DNA from: Gammaproteobacteria bacterium
GTDB taxonomy: Bacteria > Pseudomonadota > Gammaproteobacteria > Pseudomonadales > Azotimanducaceae
Reading direction: 5' to 3'
Assembly (NCBI GenBank): GCA_026706935.1
Contig: JAPOXV010000004.1
Span: forward strand, 62,001 to 126,000
DNA length: 64,000 nucleotides
Position 1 is the stretch's first letter. Each line of letters opens with the position of its first letter. The translations under genes were made by a program, and so were the position numbers. A model generated the notes under the pieces. That model had not been told where the DNA came from, did not search any database, and saw only the letters and a list, made by a program, of their open reading frames with translations. Of this stretch, positions 28,577 through 37,912 are shown piece after piece.

Positions 28577-29000
28577 CGGGGAGGTTAAGGTCTCTATGAA
28601 CTACAACGGATTTTCAGTCACGTCGTCGATGGATTGAATTTAAATCACTTTCATCGACGTAATCTATGCTGCTCATTGTCCACGTCCAACGTGATGCGCA
28701 ATTGGCCGCAGTGGTGACCGACTAAAACATGATGCCGTGGCGCTTCTCACGATGTAATTAAGGATGTAACCAGTAAACAATCGTTCGCTTCGATCTAAGT
28801 TTATTAGTTCACGACGTTTTTACTGTATCGGACGCCTGTAGAACTCCTATGTCGATTTAAGCGCACATACTCTCAAGCATACGGATGCGCTTCGCATCGG
28901 GTACTCGGCGCATCGTTCGTATGTTGCAACTACCTATCCCTTGCTAACGCTTCCTCAATCCTATTCAGAATGGTAAATCGGAATCGTACAAGCGTCCGCA
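28577..29000. other. non-coding stretch
   Basis: About 420 bases upstream of djlA and downstream of the small ORF. I see no convincing gene. A short hairpin GATGCG-CTT-CGCATC lies at 28884-28898. The promoter of djlA should lie near the left end but no strong -35/-10 pair was recognised. Confidence 0.4.
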
Positions 29001-29207
29001 CTAGGCAGCCTGCAGCTGGCACGAACAGTCGAGAGTTTCGTCTGAACACTTCTCGTCATTCGCCGCTTGCATCTGCACAAACTCGCTAAACGTTTCAATC
29101 GAGAATCGAGGTGATCCGAATCGCAGAAGTGCATTCCAGAATCGTTTAACGGGTTTATAGCAGGACAGCATAGTTTGTCGTGCATTGTTGTACATTCCCA
29201 TCTCCAT
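29001..29207 (-). CDS. small hypothetical protein
   Basis: A 64-68 residue frame, unrecognised, with starts at ATG 29207, 29201 or 29195; AAGG and GGAG in front of the second and third make those likelier. The protein is mixed, with three Cys in its last 16 residues (EKCSDETLDCSCQLQ) and basic residues in the first half. It lies downstream of a clear palindromic region (29289-29340), which is the main reason for believing it is expressed. An overlapping 101-residue frame looks like a shadow. Confidence 0.35.
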   Translation of the reverse strand: MEMGMYNNARQTMLSCYKPVKRFWNALLRFGSPRFSIETFSEFVQMQAANDEKCSDETLDCSCQLQAA

Positions 29208-29288
29208 CCTTGGTATGGATTGCTATGAACACGCGTTGTGCTTGTGGCTCTTCGCGTCGAGTGCAATCTTAATCAAATCAGCCACTAT

Positions 29289-29340
29289 TGTGCAAGCAAA
29301 TTGCTTGTTAATTTATTAGATACTCACTTCTTTTGCACAA
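29289..29340 (-). promoter_or_regulatory. nested palindromes upstream of the small ORF
   Basis: A 15-base palindrome CAAGCAAATTGCTTG (29293-29307) overlaps the left arm of a wider inverted repeat, TTGTGCAA (29289-29296) and TTGCACAA (29333-29340). The surroundings are A+T-rich, as in promoters. The arrangement looks like two operator sites for a dimeric regulator acting on the leftward small ORF. Seen directly; the role is inferred. Confidence 0.45.
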
Positions 29341-29412
29341 CATTCTTGCATGTTAGGAGAGATAGACCAAGTGCTTCGTAATTAACGAGACTAACCCCAA
29401 CGTTCGGTGACT

Positions 29413-30420
29413 TTATGCCAATGCGGCGGCGATTTCACCCTTGTTCACACAATTCTCGAGTCTTCCGTCACGCAGAAATCTGGCTGCAGTTCGCGCGGCA
29501 AATGCGCGAATGTCACGCACGCTTTCTGGGGTATAGAACGCCGAATGCGGCGTCACGACCAATCGATGCTTCACCCATTCTTCGTTTGCACCCCACGCTT
29601 TCAATAACGGTCGATCCATTTTTGCCGGTTCTTCCGGCAATACATCAAGTCCAGCAGCAAGAATTCGGTCTGACTTCATTGCTTCATATAACGCATCGAC
29701 GTCTACGATGGGTCCTCTTGCAGTATTGATCAGAATCATGCCTTGCTTCGCGTGCGCAAAAGCGTCTGCACCCACCAGATTACGTGTCTCGTCGTTCAGC
29801 GGCGTATGCACACTCAGTATGTCTGACTCGGACATCAATTCCTCAAGCGAGTCAACTCGCTCAATACCCAGTGCAAGTTCGACTCCATTCTCTCGATACG
29901 GATCGTAAAAGATCACGCGCATGTCGAACGCCTTCGCTCGACGAGCTGCAGCCGTTCCAATTCGACCAAGGCCTAATACACCGAACGTGCAATCCGCCAT
30001 GCGTTTACCGTAGGGGTTTAACGCCGGTCGCCAATTCCTGCGTGGATCGGTCCGCAAGGACTCGTCATGAAACGCGATGCTCTTGGTTAACGTCATCATT
30101 AACGCGATCGCATGGTCTGCGACCTCACGCGTTCCGTAATCAGGTACATTGCAGACCGCAATGCCGCGTGATGACCACGAAGGCATATCGACATCGTCGA
30201 AACCGACCGCCGGTTTGACGAATATACGACATTTCTCGAGCTTTTCCATGCACTCTGACGGCGGTTGCGTACCTACGATCCCGTCGCAATTCGCCCATTG
30301 TTCGTCCGAAACATTCGTGAATCCACCGCCCCATTCGCCTGACACGCCTTCGCCTAACGCGTCCAGTTCGATTTGGTTGTTTACGCCCCGCCCGTTAGGC
30401 CAAAGCACTCGGATCGTCAT
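29413..30420 (-). CDS. D-2-hydroxyacid dehydrogenase family protein
   Basis: 335 residues of the D-isomer-specific 2-hydroxyacid dehydrogenase family. The NAD motif GLGRIGTAAARRA is near residue 149, followed by HTPLNDETRNLV (substrate Arg follows in NTARGPIVD), the catalytic Glu in the LPEEP loop and His in VTPHSAFY. The oxidation of a hydroxy acid or its reverse cannot be narrowed further; CtBP-like and phosphoglycerate-dehydrogenase-like members share these motifs. It stands alone, with 263 bases to the next gene upstream. Confidence 0.9.
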   Translation of the reverse strand: MTIRVLWPNGRGVNNQIELDALGEGVSGEWGGGFTNVSDEQWANCDGIVGTQPPSECMEKLEKCRIFVKPAVGFDDVDMPSWSSRGIAVCNVPDYGTREVADHAIALMMTLTKSIAFHDESLRTDPRRNWRPALNPYGKRMADCTFGVLGLGRIGTAAARRAKAFDMRVIFYDPYRENGVELALGIERVDSLEELMSESDILSVHTPLNDETRNLVGADAFAHAKQGMILINTARGPIVDVDALYEAMKSDRILAAGLDVLPEEPAKMDRPLLKAWGANEEWVKHRLVVTPHSAFYTPESVRDIRAFAARTAARFLRDGRLENCVNKGEIAAALA

Positions 30421-30683
30421 CGTATTTCCTCGTATGAGACTTAATTTAAGAATTCAGAAGCTGATTCTTCGTCGGGACTCCAGACTGAAGAATCGAGCAG
30501 ATATTTTCTACACGCTAAAAACCCCTTAAGTGTTTTTAACTACACTGAAATCTATGCACGCACGAAGGCTTCGATCTAGAATGCCCCGCACAAGACGAAT
30601 GATCGATGCGACACCAACATTTAGGCGTGGCTCTTCTATCTATGTCGTCTTCTATTTCCTTCAAAAGCTAGAGCCTGCAAGGC

Positions 30684-31262
30684 ATGATTACGCCGTATAC
30701 ATATCCAATCGAGATTCCGACGGCTCGTTTGATTCTCCGTCGACCTACGCTAGAAGATGCTACGGGACTACACGAGGCCGTCACGGCTTCATATCCTGAA
30801 CTAAGCCGTTGGATGGTGTGGGCTCGCGGAAGCTACAACATCGAAGGCGCCGAACAGGCTTGCATCCGTGCAAAAGAAGGCTTCGAATCAGGAGTACGTC
30901 TGCCGACATTGCTCAGATTGCCAAACGACGGAAAGATCATCGGCATGGCTGAACTTGAATCCATCGATCCGGAGGTTCCGAGTTTTGAAATCGGGTATTG
31001 GATTCATACAGCCTATTCGGGGCATGGATACGTTACCGAAGCAACCCACGCACTGACAACCTTCGCATTTAGAGAACTGGACAGCAATCGAGTACAAATC
31101 CGTGTGGATACCAACAACCAGAAGAGCTGGGCGATTCCAGAACGATTGGGATATGCGTGGGAGGCCACGTTAAAGTCTACTAGCCGCGACAATCTCGGGG
31201 AGTTAGCCACCTATCGCGTCTATGCGATGTTCGAAATCGAACAATTGCTACCACTTGAATAG
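30684..31262 (+). CDS. GNAT acetyltransferase, RimJ/RimL-like
   Basis: 192 residues with the GNAT fold of the ribosomal-protein N-acetyltransferase group: N-terminal TARLILRRPTLEDA, the substrate-side YWIHTAYSGHGYVTEA containing the acetyl-CoA loop (GHGYVTEA), and NQKSWAIPERLGY near the C-terminus. The acceptor is unknown. It converges with the PhyH gene at 31381. The 263 bases upstream hold no gene; a weak TAAAAAC/GTTTTTA inverted repeat sits at 30516-30538. Confidence 0.87.
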   Translation: MITPYTYPIEIPTARLILRRPTLEDATGLHEAVTASYPELSRWMVWARGSYNIEGAEQACIRAKEGFESGVRLPTLLRLPNDGKIIGMAELESIDPEVPSFEIGYWIHTAYSGHGYVTEATHALTTFAFRELDSNRVQIRVDTNNQKSWAIPERLGYAWEATLKSTSRDNLGELATYRVYAMFEIEQLLPLE

Positions 31263-31380
31263 TGTTTGATTTCAAGTACTTGATCGGACCTTAAATTCCA
31301 CGAGCATGTAATACGTATTGGCTTAGCCGTTAATAGTGTGTTTAGTAAGCACCTGACCTATTAATTCCGGGTCCGTCGAG

Positions 31381-32163
31381 CTATATTGCTGAACCGTTAT
31401 CGAGTAACCGCTTCTTTACAGTTTCGATTGGATTACGGTAATCAACCGTGCCGAGCCCGAAATTCGTCAACTTGTAACCAATGAGGGCTTGGAGTTTCTC
31501 GGGCATGGCAACGACTACTTCGGGAGGTACTCCGATAAACTGATTTTCTCGTTGCTTCAACCATGCCAAATTGAAGTTCAGATTAATCGATCTTCGATAT
31601 GAGTGCTTTGTCGAGTTGCCGCCACCGCGGTGCCAAAGCGCACCGTCCCAAAGTAGCAAACCTCCGACAGGCATCTCTACAGTAACAGTTGGTTCGTCCT
31701 GCTCAACCTTGCCAGTTTTTAGATGACTTCGGGGGACGACTTCGGTCGCGCCATTCTCCACCGTGAATGGATCCAACGCAATCAATGTATTGACTATCAA
31801 AGGGGGGTGTGGATACGGTATCGGATAGTGCCCATCATCTCTATGCATGTGCTGACGACGGTCCCCTGGTGCGGGTCGCATCGCAGCAACTCCTGATATC
31901 TGGAAATCCGGTCCAAGAATCGCTTCGATCAACGTCAGTAGCTTCTCATTCATGAGCAGTTCATCGACGGCACGAGTCTTTGCGAGCAAGTTATGGGTGT
32001 GGATGGTTTGCTGACCGTACTCTTCCGATGACCGACTACCGATGTCATCGAAAATAGGCTCTAGGTCCTTTCGTAGTTGCTCAACCGTCTCTAAATCAAG
32101 CAAGTCGGGTACGACTGCATAGCCCTCTTCGCGGACTTCAGCTACGACTCGTTGTAAATTCAT
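31381..32163 (-). CDS. phytanoyl-CoA dioxygenase (PhyH) family protein
   Basis: 260 residues with a complete Fe(II)/2-oxoglutarate site: H-x-D in QHMHRDDGHYP, the distal His in LWHRGGGNST and the co-substrate Arg in YRRSINL. The N-terminus (EVREEGYAVVPDLL) is the standard PhyH opening. Same strand as the sulfatase 237 bases upstream and the TonB receptor beyond; they may be functionally linked but the gaps allow separate promoters. Confidence 0.88.
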   Translation of the reverse strand: MNLQRVVAEVREEGYAVVPDLLDLETVEQLRKDLEPIFDDIGSRSSEEYGQQTIHTHNLLAKTRAVDELLMNEKLLTLIEAILGPDFQISGVAAMRPAPGDRRQHMHRDDGHYPIPYPHPPLIVNTLIALDPFTVENGATEVVPRSHLKTGKVEQDEPTVTVEMPVGGLLLWDGALWHRGGGNSTKHSYRRSINLNFNLAWLKQRENQFIGVPPEVVVAMPEKLQALIGYKLTNFGLGTVDYRNPIETVKKRLLDNGSAI

Positions 32164-32400
32164 ACTTGGATAACGGCTGGTAAGACAATAGAACCCAGGC
32201 GTGTGTTAAAGGAACTAGCCGGGTAGGTTCGGATGGTCATTTTATGGCGTGCGACCACATCCGATACTGTAAACACTCCGAAATCGAAGCTACGAATGAT
32301 TGTGGTCGTAAGTTCTACAAGAGAGCGTTCATCGAACGCATCACGGTAAGTTTAGATCCGCTCAATCAACTATATCGACTTGCTTTCCTATAACGAAAAT

Positions 32401-33834
32401 CTAGAACCGCCGTGAATCCTGACCTACTGGTACGGTATCTGACGTCTTCACGTACCAATCGAGTAACGTACTTTCAAGCCGTTGCCGAACAGAACTCATG
32501 CTCGGATCATTAATCCGATTTCGCAGCTCGCGCGGATCTTCATTCAAGTCATAAAGCTCCGACAATCCTTCCGTACGACGTACGAGTTTGTAATTCAAAT
32601 TCCGAATCATCGTCGCGCGACAAACGCTAGCCGGAACCTCCTGCTGTAAGCGACCTTTGGGATAGTAGTTGCCTTCAATTGGCGGATTAGTTTCACTCCA
32701 ACGCCCTTCAAACGCATGCGGTTCATGCGTGTCGTAGCCACCTTCCGAAAACACGAAGCGTTCTGAGTCTCCCGACTCACCGCGCAGTTGAGGTACGAAC
32801 GACTTTGCGAAGTGAATGTGCTGCAGCTCTAGGTCTGCTAGCTCCATTACACTCGCCATTAGGTCAAACATCTCCACAGGACCTTCAACCACATGACCCG
32901 ATTTACAGTCCGGCGTTTTAACGAGTAACGGCACGCGTGTTATGAGGTCACAGTAGTCACTGGGCCATTTCTCAACGAGCCCGTAATCGCCAGCCCAATC
33001 ACCATGGTCCGAAGAAACGACGAGTACAGTATTCTCGAATAAGGCACACTCCTCCATAACCGCTACGAGCTCTCCAAAAAGCCAATCGGTATAGCTGATC
33101 ATCCCTAGATAGACTGCATTGAGCTTTTTAAAGAATTCCTCCGGTAATTCGTTCAAACGTCGATACTTTCGGATTAGTTCGTAATGAATTGGCTTATCGT
33201 CTAGGTCTGAAGGTCTTAAAGCGGGAATATCCTCGGGGCGATACATGTGATAGAAGTCACGGTGCGTCGTGTAGGATGGATGAGGTTGTAGCAAAGGCAG
33301 AAACAGGAAGAACGGTGGGTCGTCGTGTTTTCGGCTTTTCAGATATTCAATTCCTGCTTTTACTTTTCGGTAATCTTCCAGGTCCTCTCGTTCACAATCA
33401 AACGGCAGCGCATCGAACGTGTAGTAGCGTTTATCATCGAGTTCATACGGGTTCTTTCGTTCGGGTCCGACGAGCTCGTAATACTCCGTAATGCAGTCTA
33501 AGCTGTCTTGTGCGAGCATGTCGTTCTTGCCGTACCATCGAATGTCGTAACCGGCCTCAGCTAAATACCGAAAAAGGTGAGGCTCGTGAGAACGGATTAG
33601 GTGCCAATTGGTTCGATGTCCCGCACAATGAGGATATAGACCCGTCATCATTGATGCCCTTGAAGGCACACACTGTGCGTTCTGAACGTGACATTGTTCG
33701 AAACGAACACCTTCAGAAGCCAAGCGATCGTAATTCGGTGTTTGGATTAACGGGTGACCATAGCAAGCTAAACTCTCAGCCCTCATTTCATCCGGTTGAA
33801 AGAAGACGAAATTCAAGGGTTTTCGATCGACCAA
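32401..33834 (-). CDS. cysteine-type sulfatase
   Basis: 477 residues of the alkaline-phosphatase-like sulfatase family. C55 in CVPSRASMMTG is the CxPSR site converted to formylglycine by a modifying enzyme not seen in this window. Metal ligands appear in QPDEMRAES near the N-terminus and in SSDHGDWAGD. No signal peptide is visible, so a cytoplasmic or otherwise exported enzyme is possible. It hydrolyses a sulfate ester of a carbohydrate or other metabolite. It follows the TonB receptor gene by 119 bases. Confidence 0.92.
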   Translation of the reverse strand: MVDRKPLNFVFFQPDEMRAESLACYGHPLIQTPNYDRLASEGVRFEQCHVQNAQCVPSRASMMTGLYPHCAGHRTNWHLIRSHEPHLFRYLAEAGYDIRWYGKNDMLAQDSLDCITEYYELVGPERKNPYELDDKRYYTFDALPFDCEREDLEDYRKVKAGIEYLKSRKHDDPPFFLFLPLLQPHPSYTTHRDFYHMYRPEDIPALRPSDLDDKPIHYELIRKYRRLNELPEEFFKKLNAVYLGMISYTDWLFGELVAVMEECALFENTVLVVSSDHGDWAGDYGLVEKWPSDYCDLITRVPLLVKTPDCKSGHVVEGPVEMFDLMASVMELADLELQHIHFAKSFVPQLRGESGDSERFVFSEGGYDTHEPHAFEGRWSETNPPIEGNYYPKGRLQQEVPASVCRATMIRNLNYKLVRRTEGLSELYDLNEDPRELRNRINDPSMSSVRQRLESTLLDWYVKTSDTVPVGQDSRRF

Positions 33835-33953
33835 AGTGCTAAACCTTCTCTAGGCTAAAGTTCAATTGAATTCATACACGATCGGGTTCGATTCGTTTCG
33901 GGCGAAGTAAGACCTAAATTCGATCAATCCTGATCAATTTCATTGCAGACGAG

Positions 33954-36320
33954 TTACGGAAACTCAATCTCGAGCGAGAAAGATACCGTTCGGGGGGCAC
34001 CTATCCAAGCGCCTTCTCCAGCGATTCCGGCAAGGTGGTCGGCATCAAACAAATTGTTGATTGCGAGTCGCGTGTAAACACTCACGGATTCGCCACTCAA
34101 TGCCCATTCTCTGCCGATATGTACGTCGGTATTCGTGTAACTAGCTGCCTCCCACGAGTTGGCAAGGTCTACGAAACGCGCCCCCGTGAATTTGTACGTG
34201 ACGCCCGCTTGGACGCGATCACGCTGCCATTCGACATTACCCACAAACATGTCCGACGGCATACCAGTAACGCGATTTCCGGGCGCCAAGCCAACGCTGG
34301 CATCAATTCCCGACGTACCCGTTCCCAAGTAGCGCGACGCGTCCGAGGTATAAGCGACATAAATCGACAATCCTACGGTCGATTGCCAAACACCCGCAAC
34401 CTCGACCCCTCTCGATTTGATCCCTCCTGCATTAATGTAAGCGCCATCCGTACCACTAAGAAAATCTGGCATCCCAGTTTCCAAATCGTTTACGAATGCG
34501 ATCCTGTTGCTGAATCTGCTTTCATACCATGTCGTCGCAACAGACGTTCTACCTAAGGAATACCGAAATCCAAGCTCGGTACTCCTTGCAGTCTCCGGCT
34601 CAATCTGTTCAAGCATCGACGCCGTACGTTCGAGCAGCAGATCGGACAGTGCCTTGTAGTTGTGTGTGTGGCCAATGTACATCTCTAAACCACGCAAAGG
34701 TAGCTGAACAGTCGCGCCACTCGATAGCAGCAGTGGCGATGACGAAGAAACAGACAACGTACCAAAGGTTCCAAATACGTCCTCACGCTCGATACGACCT
34801 CGATGCCACTTAACTCCCAAGGTAGCGCTTACTCGGTCGGTGAAAACCGCGTTTTCGACGTAGATCTTTGAAGTGCTGGCAGGATACTGTCGATCGTATT
34901 GGATCCAATAGGGCATTCTCTCAAACGCAAATCCCACGGCCGTATCAATGATGTCGTGCCAATCGCGTTTTTCGTCTCGCTGAGAAATCTCATGCCATAC
35001 TCCTGCTCGTAGTCGGTTGTTCACACCATTTCGCCACGTGGTTTCCCAATCAAGATCAAACGCGCCCCCCGTTCTTCGCTTGGCATAGTGGGTATGTCTA
35101 TAGGACTGTACAGCGATCGCGTCGTCCCCGTAGCAACTCGGGTCAGCTTCTGGTGCCGCACCACCATACGGGAAAGTAATGTGTGATTCACATCCCGTTC
35201 TTGGTCGTTGTCGCACTCCAGAAGCGTCGACAAAATGAATCCGTCCCAAAATCCCGCCACCGCGATAAACAAAGTTCCCGACTCTCTCGCTTTCAGGACC
35301 TCCCTCATCATCCGCGACATCAACCAGATACGGTGGCGCCCAATCGCCTCTCCCTGCGTTCGCATGACCGTAGAGATTCCCGCTCAACCGTAAGTCTTGA
35401 ATCATTGTCTCGAATTTCAGATACGCAAACGTGTTTTCTCGTAGCGTTGACCATACTCGTCTATGGGCTTGATCAATGTGGGGTATACCAGACCAATCCG
35501 CTGTCAACCGATCCCATTCCGAATCACTCTCAAAATCTGCAACATCGTAAAGACGTTGATAGTTGTCCTCATGCGTATCGTCCCACGAGAAATACGCGGT
35601 TAAGTCAACGTTCCTTAGCGATGCTTGGAGCTTCAGTGCTAAGTGGTCACGTTCGTTTTCAGCGCTTTGGTCGATCCAATCCGTAGCCCTTTGTCGAGAA
35701 GCAGATAGCCACGCGCTAACGCCATTGGCGAGATCTCCCGTGTCGTATCGCAAGTAGTGCTTGGTGCCTTCGAAAGCGGTTCTTGCAAGTGCTACTTTGA
35801 ATCTACGCTCGATTGCAGGATCATCGGTCGTGAAGTCGAGCGTTCCGCCTAGGGCTTCATTCGACCGTGAGGAAATGTCAGCAGTACCTTGCGATACGCT
35901 GACACCGCCGAGGTTCAGAATATCGATGTATCGATTTGCTTTCGCACCACCGCCATAGTTTGAGTTCCCGTTGGGTACACCGTCGACTGTGATTCCAATA
36001 TGTTGATCATCAAGATTGATTTGAAATCCACGCAGGGAGACGGTCGTCGACCAGTCGTCAAAACCGAACGCGTCACCCTCGTGAATCGAAACACCCGGAA
36101 CTTTGTCAGCAAGCGCTAAAGCGCTAGTGAGCGGCGTCTCCGAGCGGCGCATACTTTCCGACACTGCGGTACTCGCGAAGATCGAGCCAGACTGTCCGGT
36201 CACAACAACCTCCTCGATGTTAGACTCGTCGTTGTTCTCCGTCGCGGTATTTGAATCCCCGAGCGCTATTGGTATGCACGTAACAGAAAACAACAAGGCG
36301 TGCGTGTATTTAGGAGACAT
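33954..36320 (-). CDS. TonB-dependent outer-membrane receptor
   Basis: 788 residues: a signal peptide (1-21), a TonB box IEEVVVTG, a plug domain (about 50-170, with VPGVSIHEGD, SLRGFQIN and GGTLDFTTDD) and a 22-strand-type barrel to a C-terminal VSFSLEIEFP. Such receptors import nutrients with energy from TonB-ExbBD; none of these partners are in the window. The substrate is unknown, but the following sulfatase suggests a sulfated compound. Confidence 0.92.
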   Translation of the reverse strand: MSPKYTHALLFSVTCIPIALGDSNTATENNDESNIEEVVVTGQSGSIFASTAVSESMRRSETPLTSALALADKVPGVSIHEGDAFGFDDWSTTVSLRGFQINLDDQHIGITVDGVPNGNSNYGGGAKANRYIDILNLGGVSVSQGTADISSRSNEALGGTLDFTTDDPAIERRFKVALARTAFEGTKHYLRYDTGDLANGVSAWLSASRQRATDWIDQSAENERDHLALKLQASLRNVDLTAYFSWDDTHEDNYQRLYDVADFESDSEWDRLTADWSGIPHIDQAHRRVWSTLRENTFAYLKFETMIQDLRLSGNLYGHANAGRGDWAPPYLVDVADDEGGPESERVGNFVYRGGGILGRIHFVDASGVRQRPRTGCESHITFPYGGAAPEADPSCYGDDAIAVQSYRHTHYAKRRTGGAFDLDWETTWRNGVNNRLRAGVWHEISQRDEKRDWHDIIDTAVGFAFERMPYWIQYDRQYPASTSKIYVENAVFTDRVSATLGVKWHRGRIEREDVFGTFGTLSVSSSSPLLLSSGATVQLPLRGLEMYIGHTHNYKALSDLLLERTASMLEQIEPETARSTELGFRYSLGRTSVATTWYESRFSNRIAFVNDLETGMPDFLSGTDGAYINAGGIKSRGVEVAGVWQSTVGLSIYVAYTSDASRYLGTGTSGIDASVGLAPGNRVTGMPSDMFVGNVEWQRDRVQAGVTYKFTGARFVDLANSWEAASYTNTDVHIGREWALSGESVSVYTRLAINNLFDADHLAGIAGEGAWIGAPRTVSFSLEIEFP

Positions 36321-36425
36321 ACACCGATGTACTTAGAAGTCGATCATCGATAAACAGTGCACTGATGTCCTTCGCTGATCATCAAATCGGACCATCATTC
36401 CCGTTACCTAATCAACAGGCAGACT

Positions 36426-36447
36426 CCGCGCGCTAAAACGCGCGTGG
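36426..36447 (-). terminator. G+C-rich hairpin after nuoN
   Basis: CCGCGCGC and the arm ending CGCGTGG pair around a TAAAA loop with one G-U wobble. It lies about 11 bases past the nuoN stop in the direction of transcription, where a terminator for the complex I operon is expected. No clear T-run follows, so termination may be inefficient or Rho-assisted. Confidence 0.5.
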
Positions 36448-36457
36448 ATTTGAAGGA

Positions 36458-37912
36458 TTAGAAACCAGAAGCTTGAACGATCGAGCGAATCATGTCAATC
36501 ATCGGTGTTGGATACACGCCTAAGACTACGATGAGAAGACCCAATACAGTCACTGCTACCACACTCTGATTACCAATCCGTGGTAGCGCCGTAGCACCTG
36601 GCTGTACTTCTTTGACCATCGTATAGATCAGTCTCAAGTAATAGAAAACGCCGATTGCACTACCGATTAGAAGCGCCCAGATCAATGCCCATGCGGTACC
36701 TTCTACACCAGCCGCGAATACGTAGAACTTAGCGATAAATCCTATGGTCAGCGGAATTCCAGCCAATGCCAACGCGACCACCGTAAGAATCGAAGCTAGT
36801 AATGGATTCCGCCAGAACAGTCCCGTATACGCTTCTAACTTCTCATTGTCTTCAGTTTCGTGTTCGCTGGTTAGGTTAACGATTCCGAACGCCGCCAACG
36901 TGATGATGAAGTATGCGGCCATATACAACAAGATTGTTTCCAGCACGAGTTCAGGACGAGCTGAGTTAACGACAAGTACCGCAATTAGTAAGTAGCCTAG
37001 ATGGGCAATTGATGAGTAAGCGAGCAACCGTTTTACATTGGTTTGAAGCAAGGCGAGCAAGTTGCCCACGATCATCGACGCCACGGCCACGAACACGACC
37101 GCGTAAAACACGCCGTCGTAACTTAAAACCTCCGTCGCTTGGACGTACGTGATCAAGAGCGCGATGACCGCGCCCTTTGAGACCGTCGCGACGTAACCGG
37201 TCACGACTGCAGGAGCACCTTGGTAGACGTCCGGCGTCCACATGTGGAACGGCACAAGCGATAACTTGAACGCGATCCCGACACAAATCAGTGCTTGACC
37301 CAACAAGAAGTAGCTGCGTTCGCCGGACTCCGGTGAAAGTGTGATTTCGGCAAACGCCATGGTCCCAGATGCCACGTAAATGAGCGCCATACCCATTAAG
37401 ATCGCGCTTGACGCCACAGCAGATAGTACGAGGTACTTAGCAGCTGCCTCAAGTGGCGCGTGGCTTTGGCGAGGATACGCGATCAATGCGTAAAGTGAAA
37501 TCGACAAGATTTCAAGACCAAGGACAAAACTGGCGAAGTGTGTTGCCGCAGCGACAACCATCGCACCTGCCGTCGCGGTCAATAACAAGATATAGAACTC
37601 TTCACAGCGCTCGACTCGCGCGTCGAAGTACGGATATGCAAAGAGAGCAGTAACAATAGCACCGAGTAGAAACAGTGCATTGAAGAACACCTGCACGCCC
37701 GAGACGTGAAGAAGACCGAGCAGCTCGTAGCCACCCTCAGGTATGTGGTCCAAGGCAATGTCGTGGGCCGCAAGCGAGAGGATCAGCGTCAGAAGAGTCA
37801 AACCAAGCGCAAGTTTGTGCGTCCGCACAATCGAGACGCCAATCATCAACACCAGTGTGCCGCCCACCAGAACTACGAGTGGGAAACTAACCCATAAATC
37901 CGTCAAGGTCAA
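36458..37912 (-). CDS. nuoN: complex I subunit NuoN
   Basis: A 484-residue antiporter-like membrane subunit of NADH:quinone oxidoreductase, last gene of the operon. It has about 14 hydrophobic helices with the conserved LLAYSSIAHLGYLLIAV segment and LSLVPFHMWTPDVYQGAPAVVTG, carrying the Lys/His residues of the proton channel. The start overlaps the nuoM stop by four bases. Length is typical (E. coli 485). Confidence 0.96.
   Translation of the reverse strand: MTLTDLWVSFPLVVLVGGTLVLMIGVSIVRTHKLALGLTLLTLILSLAAHDIALDHIPEGGYELLGLLHVSGVQVFFNALFLLGAIVTALFAYPYFDARVERCEEFYILLLTATAGAMVVAAATHFASFVLGLEILSISLYALIAYPRQSHAPLEAAAKYLVLSAVASSAILMGMALIYVASGTMAFAEITLSPESGERSYFLLGQALICVGIAFKLSLVPFHMWTPDVYQGAPAVVTGYVATVSKGAVIALLITYVQATEVLSYDGVFYAVVFVAVASMIVGNLLALLQTNVKRLLAYSSIAHLGYLLIAVLVVNSARPELVLETILLYMAAYFIITLAAFGIVNLTSEHETEDNEKLEAYTGLFWRNPLLASILTVVALALAGIPLTIGFIAKFYVFAAGVEGTAWALIWALLIGSAIGVFYYLRLIYTMVKEVQPGATALPRIGNQSVVAVTVLGLLIVVLGVYPTPMIDMIRSIVQASGF

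Noticed and set aside
28884-28898. Short GATGCG/CGCATC hairpin as an RNA gene
   Set aside because: Only six base pairs, no promoter and no T-run; too little to call.
34035-34556. 173-codon open frame antisense to the TonB receptor
   Set aside because: Same reason; no ribosome-binding site or family features.
35183-35686. 167-codon open frame antisense to the TonB receptor
   Set aside because: Composition and lack of domains are those of a shadow of the receptor gene, which is complete and clear.
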